Of a stretch of DNA of 15,724 nucleotides, positions 4,434 through 13,239 are shown piece by piece. The stretch is from Alphaproteobacteria bacterium. Lineage in GTDB: Bacteria > Pseudomonadota > Alphaproteobacteria > ATCC43930 > CGMCC-115725. Made by a program: the position numbers and the translations under genes. Every line of letters begins with the position of its first letter. Within the stretch, counting starts at the first letter, position 1. Under the pieces are notes generated by a model that saw nothing but the letters and a program-made list of their open reading frames with translations, was not told where the DNA came from and did no database searches. Location: positions 1 through 15,724 of the forward strand of contig JASHTP010000042.1 of assembly GCA_030040495.1 (NCBI GenBank). Reading direction: 5' to 3'.

Positions 4434-6170
4434 ATGACTTTGAACGGTTGGATCCAGATCGCGCTGTTCGGCGCGATCGTCATCGCGCTGACGCGGCCGT
4501 TCGGCGGCTACATGACGCGCGTCTTCACGGGCGAGCGGACGTTCCTGAGCCCGATCCTGCGCCCGGTCGAGCGCGCGGTCTATTGGTGCTGCGGCGTCGA
4601 CGAGAAGCAAGAGCAGCATTGGCTGACCTATGCGGTCGCCATGCTGTTCTTCAGCCTCGCGGGCTTCGCGACGCTCTATGCGCTGCAGCGGCTGCAAGGC
4701 TACCTGCCCTTCAATCCCCAGGGCCAGACCGCGGTGGAGCAGAGCCTCGCCTTCAATACGGCGGTGAGCTTCATCACCAACACCAACTGGCAGGCCTATG
4801 GCGGCGAGACCACCATGAGCTACCTAGTCCAGATGGCGGGGCTCGCGGTGCACAATTTCCTCTCGGCTGCCACCGGCATCGCCATGGCCATCGCGCTGGT
4901 GCGCGGCTTCGCTCGGCGCGAGGCGAAGACGATCGGCAATTTCTGGGTCGATCTCACCCGCACCACCCTCTATGTCCTGCTGCCGCTGTCGATCGTCGTC
5001 GGGTTGTTCTTCGTCTGGCAAGGCATGCCCGAGAACCTCGGCGCCTATGTCGACGCTTCGACCCTCGAGGGCGCGAAGCAGACCATCGCCCAGGGCCCGG
5101 TCGCCTCGCAGGAGGTGATCAAGATGATGGGCACCAACGGCGGCGGCTTCTTCAACGCCAATTCGGCCCATCCCTACGAGAACCCGAACGCCCTCACCGA
5201 TCTCGTGCAGATGATCCTCATCTTCTCGATCGGCGCCGGCCTCACCAACGTGCTCGGGCGGATGGTCAAGGACGAGCGCCAGGGTTGGGCGATCTTCGCC
5301 GCCATGGGCGTCCTCTTCCTCGTCGGCACCGCCACCGTCTACTGGGCGGAATCTCAGCCCAATCCCGCCTTCGCCGCGCTCCATGTCGACAGCGCCAACA
5401 GCGCGTTGCAGGCAGGCGGCAACATGGAAGGCAAAGAGGTCCGCTTCGGCATCGCCCAAAGCGCGCTCTTCGCCACGGTGACCACCGACGCCTCCTGCGG
5501 CGCGGTCAACGGCATGTTCGACAGCTTCATGCCGCTGGGCGGCATGGTCCCGCTGATCAACATCCAGCTCGGCGAGGTGATCTTCGGCGGCGTCGGCTCC
5601 GGGCTTTACGGCATCCTCGCCTTCGCCATCGTCGCCATGTTCGTCGCCGGGCTGATGGTCGGGCGCACGCCGGAATATCTTGGCAAGAAGCTCGAATCGC
5701 GCGAGGTCAAGATGACCATCCTGGCGCTGCTGTCGCTGCCGCTGTCGATCCTTGGCTGGAGCGCGCTCGCGACCGTGGTCCCGGCGGGGCTCGCCGGCAT
5801 CGCCAATACCGGCCCGCACGGCTTCACCGAAATCCTCTATGCCTACACCTCGGGAACCGGCAACAACGGCAGCGCGTTTGCCGGCCTCTCCGCCAACACG
5901 CTCTTCTACAACATGACGATCGCCGGCGCGATGCTGATGGGCCGGTTCATCTTCGTGATCCCGCTGCTCGCCGTCGCCGGCTCGCTGGCGCAGAAGAAGC
6001 TGCTGGCGCCGTCGGCGGGCACCTTCCCGACGCAAAGCCCGCTCTTCGTGGGTCTGCTGGTCGGCGTCATCCTCATCTTCGGCGGCCTCACCTATTTCCC
6101 GGCGGTCTCGCTCGGCCCCGTGGTCGAGCAGGTCGCGATGAACCACGGCATGCTCTACGCCGGCCCGTAA
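4434..6170 (+). CDS. kdpA: KdpA, potassium-binding channel subunit
   Basis: A 578-aa membrane protein (E. coli about 557) of the superfamily of K+ transporters; it holds the K+ selectivity filter of the KdpFABC pump. The four filter loops are visible: NTNWQAYGGE (from about residue 116), GTNGGGFFNANSAHPYENPN (from 233, glycines 236-238), CGAVNGMFDSFMPLGGMVP with GEVIFGGVGSGLYG, and TGNNGSAFAGLSANT. About ten membrane helices are predicted. The start at 4434 has AGGAG overlapping the kdpF stop. kdpB follows after 28 nt. Nothing is missing; it should be functional. Confidence 0.98.
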   Translation: MTLNGWIQIALFGAIVIALTRPFGGYMTRVFTGERTFLSPILRPVERAVYWCCGVDEKQEQHWLTYAVAMLFFSLAGFATLYALQRLQGYLPFNPQGQTAVEQSLAFNTAVSFITNTNWQAYGGETTMSYLVQMAGLAVHNFLSAATGIAMAIALVRGFARREAKTIGNFWVDLTRTTLYVLLPLSIVVGLFFVWQGMPENLGAYVDASTLEGAKQTIAQGPVASQEVIKMMGTNGGGFFNANSAHPYENPNALTDLVQMILIFSIGAGLTNVLGRMVKDERQGWAIFAAMGVLFLVGTATVYWAESQPNPAFAALHVDSANSALQAGGNMEGKEVRFGIAQSALFATVTTDASCGAVNGMFDSFMPLGGMVPLINIQLGEVIFGGVGSGLYGILAFAIVAMFVAGLMVGRTPEYLGKKLESREVKMTILALLSLPLSILGWSALATVVPAGLAGIANTGPHGFTEILYAYTSGTGNNGSAFAGLSANTLFYNMTIAGAMLMGRFIFVIPLLAVAGSLAQKKLLAPSAGTFPTQSPLFVGLLVGVILIFGGLTYFPAVSLGPVVEQVAMNHGMLYAGP

Positions 6171-6198
6171 GCAGGACGATCTCCAAGGAATACGCGCC

Positions 6199-8316
6199 AT
6201 GAAAAACCTGAGCTCCACCATCGGGTCGCCGCATACCGGGCTCTTCAAGCGCCAGGTCCGGCCCTTGTCGCTGTTCGACCGCTCGCTCCTGGTTCCGGCC
6301 GTCTGGGGGGCGTTCCGCAAGCTCGACCCGCGCACGCTGGTCAAGAACCCCGTGATGTTCTGCGTCGAGATCGTCTCGGTGCTCACCACCATCTTCTTCC
6401 TGCGCGACCTCGTCGTCGGCTCCGGCACGGTGGTCGGCACCAACGCGCTCTTCTCGGGGCAGATCACGCTCTGGCTGTGGTTCACCGTGCTCTTCGCCAA
6501 TTTCGCCGAGGCGGTGGCCGAGGGCCGCGGCAAGGCGCAGGCGGACACGCTCCGCCGCACCCGCACCGAGACCAAGGCCAAGCGCCTCGCCGGCGCCGGG
6601 ACGCGGCAGTGGGAGCAGGTCGCCGCGCACACGCTGAAGCCGGGCGACCTCGTCCTGGTCGAGGCGGGCGACATCGTCCCGAGCGACGGCGACGTGGTCG
6701 AGGGCGTCGCCTCGGTCGACGAATCCGCGATCACCGGCGAATCCGCCCCGGTCATCCGCGAGAGCGGCGGCGACCGCTCGGCCGTCACCGGCGGCACGCG
6801 CGTCACCTCGGACTGGCTCAAGGTCAAGATCACCGCGGCGCAGGGCTCGACCTTCCTCGACCGCATGATCGCCCTCGTCGAGGGCGCGGTGCGCCAGAAG
6901 ACGCCGAACGAGATCGCGCTCAACATCCTGCTCGCCGGCATGACGCTCATCTTCGTCTTCGCCACGGTGACCATTCCGAGCTTCGCCAGCTACGCGAAGG
7001 GCGCGGTCTCGGTGGTGGTGCTGATCGCGCTCTTCGTGACGCTGATCCCGACCACCATCGGCGCGCTGCTCTCGGCGATCGGCATCGCCGGCATGGACCG
7101 GCTGGTGCGCTTCAACGTGCTCGCCATGTCGGGCCGCGCCGTCGAGGCGGCGGGCGACGTCGACACGCTGCTCCTCGACAAGACCGGCACGATCACGCTG
7201 GGCAACCGCCAGGCGGCGGAGTTCGTCCCGCTCCCCGGCGTCGATCCGCGCGAGCTTGCCGACGCGGCCCAGCTCTCCTCGCTCAGCGACGAGACGCCCG
7301 AGGGGCGCTCGATCGTGGTGCTGGCCAAGGAGAAATACGCGCTGCGCGCGCGCGAGATGGCGCCGCTCAACGCCCAATTCATCCCCTTCTCGGCGCAGAC
7401 GCGCATGAGCGGCGTCAACGTCGAGGGCCACGTCATCCGCAAGGGCGCGGTCGACGCCATCCTCGCCCATCTGCGCGAGTTCGCCGGCGCGGCGGCGAAG
7501 CCGGCGCCGGAGCTGCAGGGCATCGTCGAGCGCATCTCCAAGAGCGGCGGCACGCCGCTGGCGGTGGCGCGCGACGGCCGGCTGCTCGGCGTGATCCATT
7601 TGAAGGACATCATCAAGGGCGGCATCAAGGAGCGCTTCGCCGAGCTGCGGCAGATGGGCATCCGCACGGTGATGATCACCGGCGACAATCCCCTGACCGC
7701 CACCGCCATCGCCGCCGAGGCCGGGGTCGACGACTTCCTGGCGCAGGCGACGCCCGAGGACAAGCTCCGCCTGATCCGCGACGAGCAGGCCAAGGGCAAG
7801 CTCGTCGCCATGTGCGGCGACGGCACCAACGACGCGCCGGCGCTGGCGCAGGCCGATGTCGGCGTGGCCATGAACACAGGCACGATGGCGGCGCGCGAGG
7901 CCGGCAACATGGTCGACCTCGACAGCGACCCGACCAAGCTCATCGAGATCGTCGAGATCGGCAAGCAGCTGCTGATGACGCGCGGCGCGCTCACCACCTT
8001 CTCGATCGCCAACGACGTCGCCAAGTACTTCGCCATCATCCCGGCGATGTTCGTGGCGTTCTATCCGCAGCTCTCCGTCCTCAACGTCATGCACCTGAAG
8101 ACGCCGGAGAGCGCCATCCTGTCGGCGATCATCTTCAATGCGCTCATCATCATCGTGCTGATCCCGCTGGCCTTGCGCGGCGTGCGGTACCGGCCGGCGG
8201 GCGCGGCCGCCATCCTGCGCCGCAACCTTTGGGTCTATGGCGTCGGCGGCATCATCGTGCCGTTCGTCGGCATCAAGCTCATCGACATGATCATCACCGC
8301 CATCGGCCTCGCCTGA
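6199..8316 (+). CDS. kdpB: KdpB, catalytic P-type ATPase subunit
   Basis: A 705-aa P-type ATPase (E. coli 682) that powers K+ uptake through KdpA. Visible are the actuator motif TGES (179-182; its Ser corresponds to the regulatory phosphorylation site E. coli Ser162), DKTGT with the phosphorylated Asp at 327, TGDNPLTA, GDGTNDAPAL, and the membrane motif NDVAKYFAI carrying the Asp and Lys that couple ATPase and transport. AAGGA lies upstream of the ATG. kdpC follows after 10 nt. All key residues are present. Confidence 0.98.
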   Translation: MKNLSSTIGSPHTGLFKRQVRPLSLFDRSLLVPAVWGAFRKLDPRTLVKNPVMFCVEIVSVLTTIFFLRDLVVGSGTVVGTNALFSGQITLWLWFTVLFANFAEAVAEGRGKAQADTLRRTRTETKAKRLAGAGTRQWEQVAAHTLKPGDLVLVEAGDIVPSDGDVVEGVASVDESAITGESAPVIRESGGDRSAVTGGTRVTSDWLKVKITAAQGSTFLDRMIALVEGAVRQKTPNEIALNILLAGMTLIFVFATVTIPSFASYAKGAVSVVVLIALFVTLIPTTIGALLSAIGIAGMDRLVRFNVLAMSGRAVEAAGDVDTLLLDKTGTITLGNRQAAEFVPLPGVDPRELADAAQLSSLSDETPEGRSIVVLAKEKYALRAREMAPLNAQFIPFSAQTRMSGVNVEGHVIRKGAVDAILAHLREFAGAAAKPAPELQGIVERISKSGGTPLAVARDGRLLGVIHLKDIIKGGIKERFAELRQMGIRTVMITGDNPLTATAIAAEAGVDDFLAQATPEDKLRLIRDEQAKGKLVAMCGDGTNDAPALAQADVGVAMNTGTMAAREAGNMVDLDSDPTKLIEIVEIGKQLLMTRGALTTFSIANDVAKYFAIIPAMFVAFYPQLSVLNVMHLKTPESAILSAIIFNALIIIVLIPLALRGVRYRPAGAAAILRRNLWVYGVGGIIVPFVGIKLIDMIITAIGLA

Positions 8317-8326
8317 GGAGCCTCAC

Positions 8327-8932
8327 ATGTTGCGAGAAATCCGCCCCGCCATCCTGATGATCGTCGTCATGACGGTCATCACCGGCCTGGTCTATCCGCT
8401 CGGCATGACCGGCATCGCGCAGCTGGTCTTTCCGCGCCAGGCGAACGGCAGCCTGATCGAGAAGGACGGGAAGGTCGTGGGATCCGAGCTGATCGGCCAG
8501 AACTTCACCTCGGACAAGTATTTCCACGGCCGGCCTTCGGCGACGACCGAGCCCGACCCCAAGGATCCCTCGAAGACCATCGCCGTGCCCTACGCCGCCG
8601 ACAACTCCGCGGCCTCGAACCTCGCGCCCACCGCGCAGCCGCTCGTCGACCGCGTGAAAGCCGACGCCGCGACGCTCCAGAAGGAGAACCCCTCGGCGCC
8701 GGTCCCGGTCGACCTCGTCACCACCTCGGCGAGCGGCCTCGACCCCGACATCACCCCGGCCGGCGCGCTCTTCCAGGTGCCGCGCGTCGCCAAGGCGCGC
8801 GGCCTGCCCGAGGACCGGGTGCGGCAGCTGGTCGAGGAGAATATCGACGGACGCTTTCTCGGCATCATCGGCGAGCCGCGCGTCAACGTGCTGAAACTCA
8901 ACCTCGCGCTCGACGCGCTGGCCAAGGGCTGA
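8327..8932 (+). CDS. kdpC: KdpC, accessory subunit of the potassium ATPase
   Basis: A 201-aa protein (E. coli about 190) with one N-terminal membrane helix (about 7-32, AILMIVVMTVITGLVYPLG) and a periplasmic domain. Family motifs are VVGSELIGQNFTSDKYFHGRPSA, SASGLDPDITP and VEENIDGRFLGIIGEPRVNVLKLNLAL. KdpC assists the assembled pump, possibly by raising nucleotide affinity of KdpB. GAGGAG precedes the ATG. It is the last gene of kdpFABC; a palindrome and a separate promoter follow. Confidence 0.97.
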   Translation: MLREIRPAILMIVVMTVITGLVYPLGMTGIAQLVFPRQANGSLIEKDGKVVGSELIGQNFTSDKYFHGRPSATTEPDPKDPSKTIAVPYAADNSAASNLAPTAQPLVDRVKADAATLQKENPSAPVPVDLVTTSASGLDPDITPAGALFQVPRVAKARGLPEDRVRQLVEENIDGRFLGIIGEPRVNVLKLNLALDALAKG

Positions 8933-8999
8933 GCGAAGCGCACCGGGGGAGCGCCGTCGCGGGCGGGCGGCACCCCGCGCCGCCCCCACCTCTCCCCAA

Positions 9000-9027
9000 C
9001 CCTCTCCGCCCCAAGGGGCGGAGAGGG
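9000..9027. repeat. Palindromic GC-rich hairpin after kdpC
   Basis: CCCTCTCCGCCCC and GGGGCGGAGAGGG form a perfect 13-bp inverted repeat around AA. It sits between kdpC and the kdpD promoter. It resembles the short CCTCTCC...GGAGAGG palindromes scattered between genes in many alphaproteobacteria. It may end kdpFABC transcripts or protect their 3' end; no T-tract follows. Confidence 0.7.
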
Positions 9028-9049
9028 GGCAAGCCCCGCGGCAGGTTCC

Positions 9050-9080
9050 TTGTCGCGAGCCGCCCCGGCACTACTATAAT
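9050..9080 (+). promoter_or_regulatory. kdpD promoter giving a leaderless message
   Basis: A consensus TATAAT lies at 9075-9080, only five C residues before the kdpD ATG (9086). TTGTCG at 9050-9055 is a possible -35, with a long 19-bp spacer. A start 6 bp after the -10 falls on the A of ATG. No Shine-Dalgarno sequence precedes the ATG, consistent with leaderless translation. No KdpE-like box is present here. Confidence 0.65.
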
Positions 9081-9085
9081 CCCCC

Positions 9086-11803
9086 ATGCCCACCACGGAC
9101 CGATCCGAACGCGACCAGCGGCCCTCGCCCGAGGCGCTGCTCGAGGCCGCGGTGCAGGAGGGGCGCGGCAAGCTCAAGATCTTCCTCGGCGCGGCGCCGG
9201 GCGTCGGCAAGACCTACGAGATGCTTCAGGCGGCCCAGGCCAAGCTGCGCGAGGGCGTCGACGTCGTCGTCGGCGTGGTCGAGACGCATGGCCGCAACGA
9301 GACCCAGGCGCTGCTCGCCGGCCTCGAGGTGATCCCGCGCCGGCGCGTCGACTACAAGGGGCGCACCCTCGAGGAGATGGACCTCGACGCCATCCTGCTG
9401 CGCCGGCCGCAGCTCGTGCTGGTCGACGAGCTCGCCCACACCAACGCGCCGGGCGGCCGCCATCCCAAGCGCTATCTCGACGTCGAGGAGATACTTGCCG
9501 CCGGCATCGACGTCTACACCACGCTCAACATCCAGCATGTCGAGAGCCTCAACGACGTGGTGGCGCAGATCACGCGCATCCGCGTGCGCGAGACGGTGCC
9601 CGACAGCATCCTCGACCATGCCGACGACATCGAGGTGATCGATCTCGCGCCCGGCGACCTGATCCAGCGCCTCAAGGAGGGCAAGGTCTATCTGCCGCAT
9701 CAGGCCGAGCGCGCGGTGCGGCACTATTTCAAGGCGGGCAACCTGACGGCGCTGCGCGAGCTGGCGCTGCGCCGCACCGCGCAGCGCGTCGACGAGCAGA
9801 TGCTGAGCTACATGCGTCAGCACGCCATCAGCGGCCCCTGGGCGGCGGGCGAGCGCGTCCTCGTCTGCGTCAGCGAGGATCTCGCCTGCGCCGGACTCAT
9901 CCGGTATGCCAAGCGCCTCGCCGACCGGCTGCACGCGCCGCTGACCGCGCTCTATGTCGAGACGGCGCGCTATCACCGGCTCGGCGAGCAGCAGCGCGAC
10001 CGCATCGCCGACGGGCTCAGGCTCGCCGAGACGCTGGGCGCCGAGGCGATCACCATCCCCGGCGGCCGCATCGTCGACGAGGTCATCGGCTACGCCCAGG
10101 CCAACAACATCACCCACATCGTGCTGGGCAAGTCGGAGCGCTCGCGCTGGTTCGAGATGCTGCACGGCTCGGTGGTGCACGATCTCGTGCGCCGCGCCGG
10201 CGGCATCAGCGTCCACGTCATCGCCGGCGACCGCGAGGGGCCGCTGCCGGCCCCGACGATCGCCACGCGCCCGCCGAGCGAGGCCTTCGACCTCCTGCCC
10301 TATCTCGTCACCGCCGGCATCATCGCCGCGGCGCTCGGCATCGGGCTGGGGCTGCAGCAGTTTCTCAGCGTGCAGAACATCTCGCTGGTGTTCCTCACCG
10401 GCATCCTGGTATCGGCCATCCGCTTCGGCCTGCTGCCCTCGCTCTTCGCCTGCCTGCTCAGCGTGCTCACCTACAATTTCTTCTTCCTGCCGCCGCTCTA
10501 CACCTTCACCATCGCCGACCCCGAGAACGTCGTCGCGCTGTTCTTCTTCCTCACCGTCGCGGTCATCGCCAGCAACCTCGCCGGGCGGACGCGCGAGCAG
10601 GTGCTGACGGCGCGCAGCCGCGCGCGCACCACCGAGGAGCTCTTCGCCTTCTCGCGCAAGCTCGCGGGCATCGGCACGCTCGACGATCTGCTCTGGGCGA
10701 CCGTCTATCAGATCGCGGCGATGCTCAAGGTGCGGGTCGTGCTGCTGCTGCCCGCCGCCAGCGGCATCGCAGTGCGCGCCGGCTATCCGCCCGAGGACGA
10801 GCTCGACGAAGCCGATCTCGCCGCGGCGCACTGGACCTGGGAGCACAACCGCGCCGCCGGCCGCGGCGCCGACACGCTGCCCGGCGCCAAGCGCCTGTTC
10901 CTGCCGCTGCGCACCGGCCGCGCGCCGGTCGGCGTGCTCGGCATCGACCGCGACCAGCCCGGGCCGGTGCTGACCCCCGACGGCAGGCGGCTCCTCGACG
11001 CACTCGCCGACCAGGCGGCGGTGGCGATCGAGCGCATCACGCTTGCCGAGGACATCGACCGCGCCCGCGTCACCGCCGAGACCGAGCGGCTGCGCGCGGC
11101 GCTGCTGACCTCGGTGTCGCACGATCTGCGCACGCCGCTCGCCTCGATCATCGGCTCGCTCACCAGCCTCAGGAGCTATGGCAGCAGCTATGACGACACG
11201 ACGCGCGAGGCGCTGATGGCGACGATCCAAGCCGAAGCCGAGCGGCTCAACCGCTTCATCGGCAATCTCCTCGACATGACGCGCCTCGAAGCCGGCGCCA
11301 TCGAGCTGAAGCCCGAGCCGGCGGATCTCGGCGAGATCGTCGGCACGGCGCTGCAGCGGGCGGGGAAGCTGCTCGCCGAGCACCGCGTCGAGGTCGATAT
11401 CGGCGCCGACCTGCCGCTGCTCAGCGTCGATTACCTGCTGCTCGAGCAGGCGCTGTTCAACCTGCTCGACAACGCCGCCAAATACGCGCCGCCGGGCTCG
11501 CTGGTGACGATCGCCGCGCGGCGCGAGGGCGGCATGACCGCGATCTCGGTGAGCGACGAGGGCCCCGGGATCCCTGCCGACGATCTCGAACGCATCTTCG
11601 ACAAGTTCTATCGCGTCCATCGCCAGGACCGGCAGCGCGCCGGCACCGGGCTCGGCCTCGCCGTCTGCCGCGGTTTCGTCGCGGCCATGGGCGGCACCAT
11701 CGTCGCCACCAACCGCGCCGACCGGCGCGGCGCGGTCTTCACCATTCGCCTGCCCGCCGCGACCGCGGCGGCTTCGGCCGAGCTGGCGGTGCAGCATGGC
11801 TAA
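9086..11803 (+). CDS. kdpD: KdpD, osmosensitive K+ channel sensor histidine kinase
   Basis: A 905-aa sensor kinase (E. coli 894) that detects low K+ or osmotic change and phosphorylates KdpE. In order: KdpD N-terminal domain with Walker A GAAPGVGKT (35-43) and Walker B-type LVDELAHTNAPGG (about 112-124); a universal-stress-like domain (about 252-382); four membrane helices of the DUF4118 type (about 403-500); a GAF-like region (about 530-650); the H-box SVSHDLRTPL with phosphorylated His 679; the N-box NLLDNAAKYAPPG; and the G-boxes DEGPGIP and GTGLGLAVC. The start has no ribosome site but lies right after a -10. Its last 8 bases overlap kdpE. Confidence 0.97.
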   Translation: MPTTDRSERDQRPSPEALLEAAVQEGRGKLKIFLGAAPGVGKTYEMLQAAQAKLREGVDVVVGVVETHGRNETQALLAGLEVIPRRRVDYKGRTLEEMDLDAILLRRPQLVLVDELAHTNAPGGRHPKRYLDVEEILAAGIDVYTTLNIQHVESLNDVVAQITRIRVRETVPDSILDHADDIEVIDLAPGDLIQRLKEGKVYLPHQAERAVRHYFKAGNLTALRELALRRTAQRVDEQMLSYMRQHAISGPWAAGERVLVCVSEDLACAGLIRYAKRLADRLHAPLTALYVETARYHRLGEQQRDRIADGLRLAETLGAEAITIPGGRIVDEVIGYAQANNITHIVLGKSERSRWFEMLHGSVVHDLVRRAGGISVHVIAGDREGPLPAPTIATRPPSEAFDLLPYLVTAGIIAAALGIGLGLQQFLSVQNISLVFLTGILVSAIRFGLLPSLFACLLSVLTYNFFFLPPLYTFTIADPENVVALFFFLTVAVIASNLAGRTREQVLTARSRARTTEELFAFSRKLAGIGTLDDLLWATVYQIAAMLKVRVVLLLPAASGIAVRAGYPPEDELDEADLAAAHWTWEHNRAAGRGADTLPGAKRLFLPLRTGRAPVGVLGIDRDQPGPVLTPDGRRLLDALADQAAVAIERITLAEDIDRARVTAETERLRAALLTSVSHDLRTPLASIIGSLTSLRSYGSSYDDTTREALMATIQAEAERLNRFIGNLLDMTRLEAGAIELKPEPADLGEIVGTALQRAGKLLAEHRVEVDIGADLPLLSVDYLLLEQALFNLLDNAAKYAPPGSLVTIAARREGGMTAISVSDEGPGIPADDLERIFDKFYRVHRQDRQRAGTGLGLAVCRGFVAAMGGTIVATNRADRRGAVFTIRLPAATAAASAELAVQHG

Positions 11804-12488
11804 ACGCGCGAGCATCCTCGTCGTCGACGACGAGCCGGCGATCCGGCGGCTGCTGCGCACCAGCCTTGACGCGCAGGGCTACGACGTGGTCGAGGCCGGC
11901 GGCGGCCGCGACGCGCTCGCCGCCGTCGAGCGCGAGAAGCCCGATCTCGTCATCCTCGATCTCGGATTGCCGGACATCAGCGGCATCGAGGTCATCCGCG
12001 CGCTGCGCCAGCGCTCGTCGCTGCCGGTCATCGTGCTGTCGGTGCGCGACGACGAGCGCGGCAAGGTCGAGGCGCTCGATCTCGGCGCCGACGATTACGT
12101 CACCAAGCCCTTCGGCGTCGACGAGCTGGTGGCGCGCATCCGCACCGCGCTGCGCCACCGCTTCCAGGCACAGGGCGAAAAGCCGGTCTATGTCTGCGAC
12201 CAACTCTCCGTCGACCTGGTGCGGCGCACGGTCCGGCGCGGCGGCGCCGAGGTGCATCTCTCGCCCAAGGAGTACGATCTCCTGGCCGAGCTCGTCGCCA
12301 ATGCCGGCAAGGTGCTGACCCACCGCCACATCCTCGCCAAGGTGTGGGGACCGGCGCACACCGAGGATGCGCAATATCTCCGCGTCTTCATCCGCAATCT
12401 GCGCAACAAGCTCGAGCCCGACCCGGCGCGGCCGCAGCTCATCCTCACCGAGCCGGGCGTGGGATACCGGTTGCGCGAAGGCGCCTGA
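11796..12488 (+). CDS. kdpE: KdpE, response regulator of the kdp operon
   Basis: A 230-aa OmpR/PhoB-type regulator (E. coli 225). The receiver domain (1-118) has the acidic pair Asp11-Asp12, phosphoacceptor Asp55 in VILDLGLPD, Ser82 and Lys104 in YVTKPFG. The winged-helix DNA-binding domain (about 130-226) ends with FIRNLRNKLEPDPARPQLI and GVGYRLREG. It overlaps kdpD by 8 bp (ATGGCTAA), so the two are translated in a coupled way. It is the natural candidate to bind the 11-bp tandem boxes upstream of kdp and the small genes; this is inference. Confidence 0.97.
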   Translation: MAKRASILVVDDEPAIRRLLRTSLDAQGYDVVEAGGGRDALAAVEREKPDLVILDLGLPDISGIEVIRALRQRSSLPVIVLSVRDDERGKVEALDLGADDYVTKPFGVDELVARIRTALRHRFQAQGEKPVYVCDQLSVDLVRRTVRRGGAEVHLSPKEYDLLAELVANAGKVLTHRHILAKVWGPAHTEDAQYLRVFIRNLRNKLEPDPARPQLILTEPGVGYRLREGA

Positions 12489-12574
12489 GCCGCGCTCTCG
12501 CGCCAACTTCGCCTTGCGGCGGCACGCCGGCCGGGGTCAAATCAGCCGCGCCAACAGGGAGGAGCAGAGGCATC

Positions 12575-12883
12575 ATGATCCACGTCGTCGCCATCATCAC
12601 CGCCAAGCCCGGCCAGCGCGAGGCGATCCTCAAGGAGTTCCGCGCCAACATGCCGGCCGTCCATGCCGAGAAGGGCTGCATCGAATACGGCCCGACGGTC
12701 GATGCCGAGGGCATGGGCGGCTTCCAGGCCAAGTTCGGCCCCGACACCTTCGTCGTCATCGAGAAATGGGCGAGCGCCGAGGCGCTGAAGGCGCATGCGG
12801 CGGCGCCGCACATGGCCGCCTATGCCGCCAAGACCAAGGAGCGCATCGCCAGCCGCGTCATCCACGTGCTGCAGCCGGCCTGA
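12575..12883 (+). CDS. ABM-domain protein, putative quinol monooxygenase (YgiN-like)
   Basis: A 102-aa protein made of a single antibiotic-biosynthesis-monooxygenase (ABM, dimeric ferredoxin-like) domain. Visible are an N-terminal strand (MIHVVAIITAKPGQREAIL), GCIEYGPTVD, FVVIEKWASAEALKAH and a final strand (RVIHVLQPA). Relatives oxidise quinols or degrade polyketide-like aromatics without cofactors; the substrate here cannot be told. AGGAG lies 10 bases before the ATG. An 86-bp gap separates it from kdpE, with no clear promoter or terminator, so read-through from kdpDE is possible. Confidence 0.88.
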   Translation: MIHVVAIITAKPGQREAILKEFRANMPAVHAEKGCIEYGPTVDAEGMGGFQAKFGPDTFVVIEKWASAEALKAHAAAPHMAAYAAKTKERIASRVIHVLQPA

Positions 12884-12887
12884 CCGC

Positions 12888-13064
12888 TCAGCCGTTGAGC
12901 ATGCGGTAGCGGCCGCCGTGATAGTCGATGCCGCCGGTCGGGTTGGACAGGTCGGTGCCGGGCGGTGGAGTGGAGAGCGCGTTCGGCGCGCAGCTGGCGG
13001 TCATGACCGCGACGAAAGCCGCCAGCGCGAGCGCCGGGAAGAGACGGGAAAGCCGGGTCGTCAT
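12888..13064 (-). CDS. 58-aa small lipoprotein candidate
   Basis: A short frame starting at ATG 13064, with GGAGG about 11 bases upstream. It has an N-terminal signal (MTTRLSRLFPALALAAFVAV) followed by MTASCAPN, which reads as a lipobox with Cys at 25. The mature part is about 34 residues, Pro/Gly-rich, ending NPTGGIDYHGGRYRMLNG. If exported it would be a small lipid-anchored periplasmic protein of unknown function. It is convergent with the ABM gene, their stops lying 4 bases apart. Confidence 0.75.
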   Translation of the reverse strand: MTTRLSRLFPALALAAFVAVMTASCAPNALSTPPPGTDLSNPTGGIDYHGGRYRMLNG

Positions 13065-13179
13065 CGCCGAAACTCCTCCGTTGCCGCCCGACGGGCCCGG
13101 AGCCGCGTCGGGCCCTTCGTCAGCCCTGAGGTGGGTGTCGAGGGAGGCGGCGACGAGTGATTTCGTTCACCAGGCAGTG

Positions 13180-13208
13180 AAGGCGCTCGGGCGGCGCCGC
13201 TGCGCCTT
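13180..13208 (-). terminator. Possible hairpin downstream of the PAS_5 gene
   Basis: AGGCGC (13181-13186) pairs with GCGCCT (13202-13207), with GC-rich pairing possible inside. It lies just past the stop of the minus-strand PAS_5 gene at 13240. No clear T-tract follows. The rest of 13065-13239 shows only another GC hairpin (CCCGACG/CGTCGGG, about 13087-13112) in the leader of the small lipoprotein gene. Confidence 0.3.
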
Positions 13209-13239
13209 TGCAGAAGGCTACCGGAGCCGCGACGCGGAC

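Noticed and set aside
9074..11860. 928-aa open frame antisense to kdpD
   Set aside because: Stop-free antisense frames are expected opposite GC-rich genes; composition is Asp/Arg/Ala/Glu-rich with no motif. The same holds for the 716-aa and 668-aa antisense frames at 4824-6974 and 6088-8094.
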